This document shows positions 14,479 to 18,776 of a DNA stretch of 18,776 nt, in pieces; positions within the stretch are counted from its first letter, which is position 1; each line of letters opens with the position of its first letter. Source of the DNA: CAWUIO01 sp963922455 (GTDB taxonomy: Bacteria; Bacteroidota; Bacteroidia; Cytophagales; Microscillaceae). The stretch lies in the NCBI GenBank assembly GCA_963922455.1, contig CAWUIO010000120.1, positions 1 through 18,776 on the forward strand. The letters run 5' to 3'. The position numbers and the translations under genes are program-made. The notes beneath the pieces are model-generated. The model had not been told where the DNA came from, searched no databases, and saw only the letters and a program-made list of their open reading frames with translations.

Positions 14479-17400
14479 TCAATCTTCTTCCTCCTCCTTC
14501 ATGAAGGCAATAATCTTATCTTCAATGACCTGGGCCAAAGCCTCGATACTAGGATGCTCAAATAAGGTGTTCACAGGTAATTCCAACTCGATAGCGTCCT
14601 TGATTCGGGCCGTGATTCTAATAGCCGCTAGTGAGGTTCCTCCAATATCTAGGAAATTATCCCGAATGCCAATCCTCTCGGTTTGCAAGACTTCCTGCCA
14701 AATCTCGGCCAAGACTTCCTCTATTTCATTTTGAGGAGCCAGGTATTCTGTCGGTTCTGAGCTCTCCTGCAGCGTGCTTTTCAGCAAAACGGCCCGGTCT
14801 ATCTTCCCATTGCCCGTGAGGGGCATTTCCTCCAATTGGAGAAAGCGGCTTGGAATCAGGGCACTGGGTAGGTATTGGGATAGTTGGCTACGTAATTCAT
14901 CCTTGCTGAGGCTTGTATCTGCTGTATAAAAGGCAATCAATTCCTCTTTTTCGGCTTGCCATAAATCATCCGAGGGATAACCAATTTCGTTTAGGATTTC
15001 TTTTACGCGACTTTCGTCTATAGTGTCATCTAGTTCTTCCAAAGCTGCCTCTCTTTGCTTATGCCCCATACGGACATCCCAGCTGTACGGGAAGGCATAG
15101 TTGTGATAGCCTTTTTTCTTTTTGTGGTAAAAGATACCGACATCATTGATAAGGCAGTTGGTGGAGCGCCCGGTATCTTCGGGGCGAACCCATTGTAGCT
15201 CATCTTCTAGGTAACGGTACATTTCGTCCAAACTAGCGTCGCAGTAGCGATAAAAGTCGACAAACTGTACCTGCTCAAACACCGCATCGGTCTCATACAT
15301 GGACACGTCTAGCAATTGTTTTACGGCATCGTCTACCCGGTGGTAGGATTTACGGGCGTTAAGGATCACCTCATCAATAGATTCCACCTTGGATTCTTTT
15401 TTCCAGAAGAGTTCTTCGGTAAGGCGGGTTTCAAAAAACTGTCCTCTAGATAGCCCCGTAATGACAAAAGGGATGCCTTTTTCCAGGGCAATTTGGGTGC
15501 TGAGGGTATAAATGGTCTTGAAGCAACCATTGCAAACATTTTGGTGACGCTGAAGGCTATCTACAAAAATAGCATTCATTGCTTCGGTTGTGCCAAAGAC
15601 GTGGTCTACTCCCATATCTCCCACTAATTTGCGAATATTTTCTTTGGCCCCTTCTGAGATGTATCCATTATCTAGGGTAAAGGCCAAAACTTCAAAGCCC
15701 ATTTTTAAAATACGGGCCAAGGCATAGGTACTGTCTTTACCTCCACTTAATAAAGCCAGGCAATCGTATTTTCCTGTTTTTCTTTTCTTAGCCGATTGCA
15801 ACAGAGCTTGTAGTTCAGGCATGGTTTTGAAATAGCTCTTAGCTTTCTCCTGATAGGTTTCAAAAGACAAGCACAAGTTACAAACGCCAGCCTCGTCGAA
15901 GTGAGCCCCCGGGTAATTAGAAGGCAAACCGCAGCGGGTACAATGTTGCAAGTCATGAGCCATTACTGAATTCTGAGAGGACATCAAGGCAACCATCACT
16001 TGTTGCATACCTGGCACTTGCATCAAGGCCGATTCTATTTCTCCGGGTTCGGTACGAATTCCCCCAATTTTGATTTGGTGATCCATTCGTCCGAGATATT
16101 CCATCCGGCCTTTTTCGTTAATTCTCACCTTATCCCCGGTGCGATAGAGCTTTTTGCCGTCTGCCCAGGGGTGGTCAGGAAATTTTTGCCGGGTAAGTTC
16201 CTCCCGGTTCCAATAGCCTTTGGCGAGCCCTTTACCTGCCAAGTAAAGCTCGCCTGATGTCCCTTGGGGCAATAGGGTTTGGGCCTCATTGAGTACATAG
16301 GCTTGCATATGGGCCATGGGTTTGCCAATAGGAACTGATCCTTTTACATCCTTAACGGGATCAAAGGCGTGAACAATACAACCAACAGTGGCTTCGGTAG
16401 GGCCATACTCATTATATATGTAAATTTCTTGACCAAATTGTTGGTAAATGGCTTGGGCTAAGCCTGCTTTAAAGTCTTCACCTCCCACCAACATAAGCGA
16501 GATCTGAGAGTCCTTTACGTTCTGATCTTGCAGCAATGCCAAATGTGAGGGAGTAAGCTTGATACAGTTTACTAAATTATCAAGTATGACATCCATCAAG
16601 GATAAATCTGGTCCATTCCCGGCTTCTGGATAGACACGTACTCCCCCTCCCAAGAGAAGGGGTAAGAAACAGGAAGTTACGGTTAGATCAAAACCTATGG
16701 AGGTAAAAAGTGGAAAAACGGGGTTTTCGGGGAGTATGTAGTGCTCCGCCGAGGCTTGCAAATAGTTATACAAGGCTCCATGTGAGACCATAACCCCTTT
16801 GGGCTTGCCGGTCGAGCCCGATGTATATAATATGTAGGCAATATCCTCTGGTTTTATGGGGTAAGAGCTTGGTGTTTTATCCTTAAAATCTGAGGCCGTC
16901 CCTAAGGCTTCCAGGGTAATCCAATCCCCAGGAAGTGTTCCTAGAGTTCCTAATTGGGCTTGGCAAAAGGAATCTGTGATGAGCAAACGGGCTTGGGTAT
17001 CTTCCAGAATATAGTTGACCCTTTGGGGAGGATGCTCGGAGGGAATAGGTATGTACGTAAGCCCTAGTTTCATCAAGGCTATGATTGTAAGAAGTAACTC
17101 CGGTTTTCTTTGGGTATGAAGCGCAACCCGGTCACCGGGCTTGAGGCCCATGCCGATTAGGGTGTGGGCTATTTGATTGGATTGTTCGGCGACGTTTTGA
17201 TAAGTCCACACGTTTTGGGAGCCATATAAAGCTACTTTATGAGGATTTTTCCGTACGCAGGCTTGCAATGCTTCGGGGAAATGAGCAAAATCATGCGTTT
17301 TTTGGGGACCGGGATTGAAGTGTTGGCTAAGAAATTCTCTTTCTGAGTGGCTTAGGAGATCTATTTCATCCAGGCGTAGGGCTTGATTTTCTAGGAAGGC

Positions 17401-18684
17401 ATCTAATACTTTTAGAAAGTGAGCGGGGGCCAGGGCCATGAGTTCAGGGCTAAACACCGACGTGTTATAATCAAAATGCAGTTGAATACTCCCCTGCTTA
17501 TCAAAATCGTGTACTTGCAAACGAAAATAATGCCCGGGATCTTTTTGATTAGGGTGCAACCACTTGGTTTCTTTGGGCAAGCCCGCAAAATCGGGAAAAC
17601 GGGTATTGATAAAGTTGAGTACCACTTGGAAGGCGGAATTTAAAGCTCCTATACTCGCTCCTGGCTCAGCATAACGTAAGAATGTATGCGTTTCTCCTTG
17701 TACTTTTTTGAATAAAGTAAGAAAGGTCTCTTGGGGTGAAATTTCCAAGCCTAGGGGGAAGAGTTCAATAAAAAGGCCTGGTGTATTTTTGGCTTCTGGA
17801 TTTAAACGATTATGGGCCGGAGACCCTATATTTAGTTGGCGCTGGTCGCTCGTTTGAGAGAGATAGGCAAATAAAACTGTAGTCCAAAGATTGAACAAGG
17901 AAAGGTCTTCGGTCCACGCACGTATTCCTGGTTTTTGAGCTAAATCACGTAGGGCTTGGGTCCTTGCCCGACCAAGGTCTACATACAAACGCTGCGAGTC
18001 TAGACTTCGAGGATCGCCCGGCCGTCCATAAAGTTTTAGGGGGGAAGGTAGTTCGTTTAGTTTTTCCTTCCAATAGGCATTTTGGGAAGTTTTTCTATTT
18101 TCTTTTTCTTGGAGGCGATAGTCGGCAAAGGCTGGAAATGGTGTCGTCTCGTCGGGTTTTGTGTAAAGCTCGCTCATCTTTTGAAACAACAGGGAGATAC
18201 TCCAAGCATCTTGTATGAGGTGATGGGCGTTAAAGTACCAGGTATATATTTCATCTCCTTCGCGAATGAGCAGCGAATCAAAGAGAATCTCAGCAATATT
18301 CAGAGGCTTTTCAACTCTTTTTTGGAGAAATTTATCGCAGTAGGCTTGAGGGTTTTCCTGGGAGGAAAAATCTAGAAACTCGAGGGTGTAGGTAAGCTGG
18401 CTCAATACCTGTTGTTGAGGAATACCCTGCTCCTTATAAAAACGGGTTCGGAGAGCGTCGCTGCTATCTATCAGGATTTGAAAAGAATGAGCAAACCGTT
18501 CTGGATCAAGCTTGCCCTGTATTCTAAAAGCAAAAGCCATATTGTACAAGGCTTGCCCCGGGTTGATTTCTTGGCCAGTCCATATCAAGAGTTGGCTTTG
18601 GGTTAAGTTGGATTCTTGATACCAGGAGGCTTGGGGCTCAGGTATGGAATTGTCTGACAAGGCTTGAGAATGATTTTGTGACAT
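14479..18684 (-). CDS. Single-module NRPS (C-A-PCP) with an inserted PP-loop/zinc-ribbon domain in the A domain
   Basis: 1401 residues. Condensation domain about 24-450 with active-site HHLIQDAWS (H154-D159; Ala replaces the usual Gly after Asp). Adenylation domain about 470-1300: YILYTSGSTGKPKGVMVSHG (617-636), NEYGPTEAT (758-766), YRTGD (847-851), GRMDHQIKIGGIRTEPGEIE (865-884), NGKID (1292-1296). Specificity positions read D666 L667 T670 K709 L732 G734 E759 V767 G768 K1294, the published asparagine code. Between the A8 region and A10, residues ~903-1245 are a zinc-ribbon plus PP-loop ATPase domain. A carrier domain (1315-1395) has DNFLDIGGTSL with the phosphopantetheine Ser1351. No thioesterase, reductase or epimerase domain is present. 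A purine-rich AAAAAGG directly precedes the ATG. The reading frame is continuous, so this is a real fusion unless the assembly is wrong. Upstream genes, if any, are outside the window. Confidence 0.93.
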   Translation of the reverse strand: MSQNHSQALSDNSIPEPQASWYQESNLTQSQLLIWTGQEINPGQALYNMAFAFRIQGKLDPERFAHSFQILIDSSDALRTRFYKEQGIPQQQVLSQLTYTLEFLDFSSQENPQAYCDKFLQKRVEKPLNIAEILFDSLLIREGDEIYTWYFNAHHLIQDAWSISLLFQKMSELYTKPDETTPFPAFADYRLQEKENRKTSQNAYWKEKLNELPSPLKLYGRPGDPRSLDSQRLYVDLGRARTQALRDLAQKPGIRAWTEDLSLFNLWTTVLFAYLSQTSDQRQLNIGSPAHNRLNPEAKNTPGLFIELFPLGLEISPQETFLTLFKKVQGETHTFLRYAEPGASIGALNSAFQVVLNFINTRFPDFAGLPKETKWLHPNQKDPGHYFRLQVHDFDKQGSIQLHFDYNTSVFSPELMALAPAHFLKVLDAFLENQALRLDEIDLLSHSEREFLSQHFNPGPQKTHDFAHFPEALQACVRKNPHKVALYGSQNVWTYQNVAEQSNQIAHTLIGMGLKPGDRVALHTQRKPELLLTIIALMKLGLTYIPIPSEHPPQRVNYILEDTQARLLITDSFCQAQLGTLGTLPGDWITLEALGTASDFKDKTPSSYPIKPEDIAYILYTSGSTGKPKGVMVSHGALYNYLQASAEHYILPENPVFPLFTSIGFDLTVTSCFLPLLLGGGVRVYPEAGNGPDLSLMDVILDNLVNCIKLTPSHLALLQDQNVKDSQISLMLVGGEDFKAGLAQAIYQQFGQEIYIYNEYGPTEATVGCIVHAFDPVKDVKGSVPIGKPMAHMQAYVLNEAQTLLPQGTSGELYLAGKGLAKGYWNREELTRQKFPDHPWADGKKLYRTGDKVRINEKGRMEYLGRMDHQIKIGGIRTEPGEIESALMQVPGMQQVMVALMSSQNSVMAHDLQHCTRCGLPSNYPGAHFDEAGVCNLCLSFETYQEKAKSYFKTMPELQALLQSAKKRKTGKYDCLALLSGGKDSTYALARILKMGFEVLAFTLDNGYISEGAKENIRKLVGDMGVDHVFGTTEAMNAIFVDSLQRHQNVCNGCFKTIYTLSTQIALEKGIPFVITGLSRGQFFETRLTEELFWKKESKVESIDEVILNARKSYHRVDDAVKQLLDVSMYETDAVFEQVQFVDFYRYCDASLDEMYRYLEDELQWVRPEDTGRSTNCLINDVGIFYHKKKKGYHNYAFPYSWDVRMGHKQREAALEELDDTIDESRVKEILNEIGYPSDDLWQAEKEELIAFYTADTSLSKDELRSQLSQYLPSALIPSRFLQLEEMPLTGNGKIDRAVLLKSTLQESSEPTEYLAPQNEIEEVLAEIWQEVLQTERIGIRDNFLDIGGTSLAAIRITARIKDAIELELPVNTLFEHPSIEALAQVIEDKIIAFMKEEEED
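14950..15978 (-). other. Inserted AANH/PP-loop ATPase domain resembling N-acetyl sugar amidotransferase
   Basis: Residues ~903-1245 of the NRPS. It opens with a zinc-ribbon-like HCTRCGLPSNYPGAHFDEAG and VCNLC (Cys 915, 918, 935, 938), continues with the pyrophosphatase-loop motif YDCLALLSGGKDSTYALARI (SGGKDS 980-985), then TLDNGY, a further VCNGC pair (1051, 1054) and ITGLSRGQFFETRL, and ends with TGRSTNCLIND and GYHNYAFPYSWDVRMGH. The order CxxC - 'pG..FDE.GVCnlC' - SGGxDS is that of the WbpG/PseA family, which adenylates an acetamido group to make an acetamidine; PP-loop enzymes also make thioamides and thionucleosides. It sits where methyltransferase domains are known to interrupt A domains (between A8 and A10). 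Confidence 0.85.
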
Positions 18685-18711
18685 CCTTTTTCTTATTTAA
18701 AAGCGTTTTAT

Positions 18712-18776
18712 TGGCTTAGGGATAGGCGCCCGCTAGGGCCGAGACCGCCGCTGGATGGGCGGGAGCCGGCTCGGCA
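18712..18776 (+). repeat. Possible partial copy E of the dispersed repeat
   Basis: TGGCTTAGGGATAG matches the conserved head of the dispersed repeat family. The following GC-rich sequence diverges from copies A-D (GCGCCCGCTAGGGCCGAG and onward) and is cut by the window edge. It lies 28 bases upstream of the NRPS start codon in antisense direction, so it would overlap that gene's promoter region. Confidence 0.4.

Noticed and set aside
14950..15978. PP-loop region as a separate gene or an assembly artefact splitting the NRPS
   Set aside because: The frame is continuous on both sides, the flanking A-domain halves complete each other (A8 before, A10 after), and the insertion point matches the known site of other A-domain interruptions.
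1..18776. tRNA or rRNA genes
   Set aside because: No cloverleaf with a T-arm motif and no rRNA signature was found by eye in any intergenic stretch.

Overview
The window looks like a chromosomal segment of a Bacteroidota bacterium; class and genus cannot be settled by eye. The pointers are several lipoproteins with short signal peptides and few clear Shine-Dalgarno sites, a promoter of the Bacteroidota -33 TTTG / -7 TAnnTTTG type, and a membrane-anchored class III adenylate cyclase with a periplasmic sensor region.

Layout. (1) 1-3060: three AT-rich minus-strand genes (lipoprotein, DUF695-type protein, lipoprotein). Two of them end in related ~110-140 bp imperfect palindromes, which gives the stretch a gene-cassette look. 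(2) 3060-3990: no gene; two tandem ~184 bp repeats, a CT-rich tract, the first copy of a dispersed structured repeat, and an AT-rich hairpin. (3) 3991-10376: a complete valine/isoleucine operon ilvE-ilvD-ilvB-ilvN-ilvC. It starts with a promoter, a 22-residue leader peptide rich in Leu/Val/Ile and mutually exclusive antiterminator and terminator hairpins, and it ends at a UUCG-loop terminator. (4) 10377-12427: a repeat copy, a lipoprotein gene with its terminator, another repeat copy, a 163 bp MITE-like palindromic element, and a DUF1905/YdeI-type gene whose stop codon lies in the element's end. (5) 12428-14164: an adenylate cyclase on the minus strand. (6) 14479-18684: a single-module NRPS (C-A-PCP) on the minus strand. 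Its adenylation domain carries the canonical asparagine code and is interrupted by a ~340-residue zinc-ribbon plus PP-loop ATPase domain resembling N-acetyl sugar amidotransferases.

How the parts work together. The ilv genes supply every step from acetohydroxyacid synthase to the final transamination (ilvA and leu genes are not here) and are very probably controlled by ribosome-mediated attenuation. The NRPS is the most unusual protein: I infer that it loads Asn on its carrier protein and that the inserted domain activates an amide or carbonyl with ATP, possibly to make an amidine or thioamide. No release domain or tailoring gene is in view, and upstream partners may lie beyond the right edge. 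At least four, perhaps five, intergenic copies of one repeat family share conserved boxes and a stem whose sequence changes between copies while pairing is kept. This points to a selected RNA or DNA structure.
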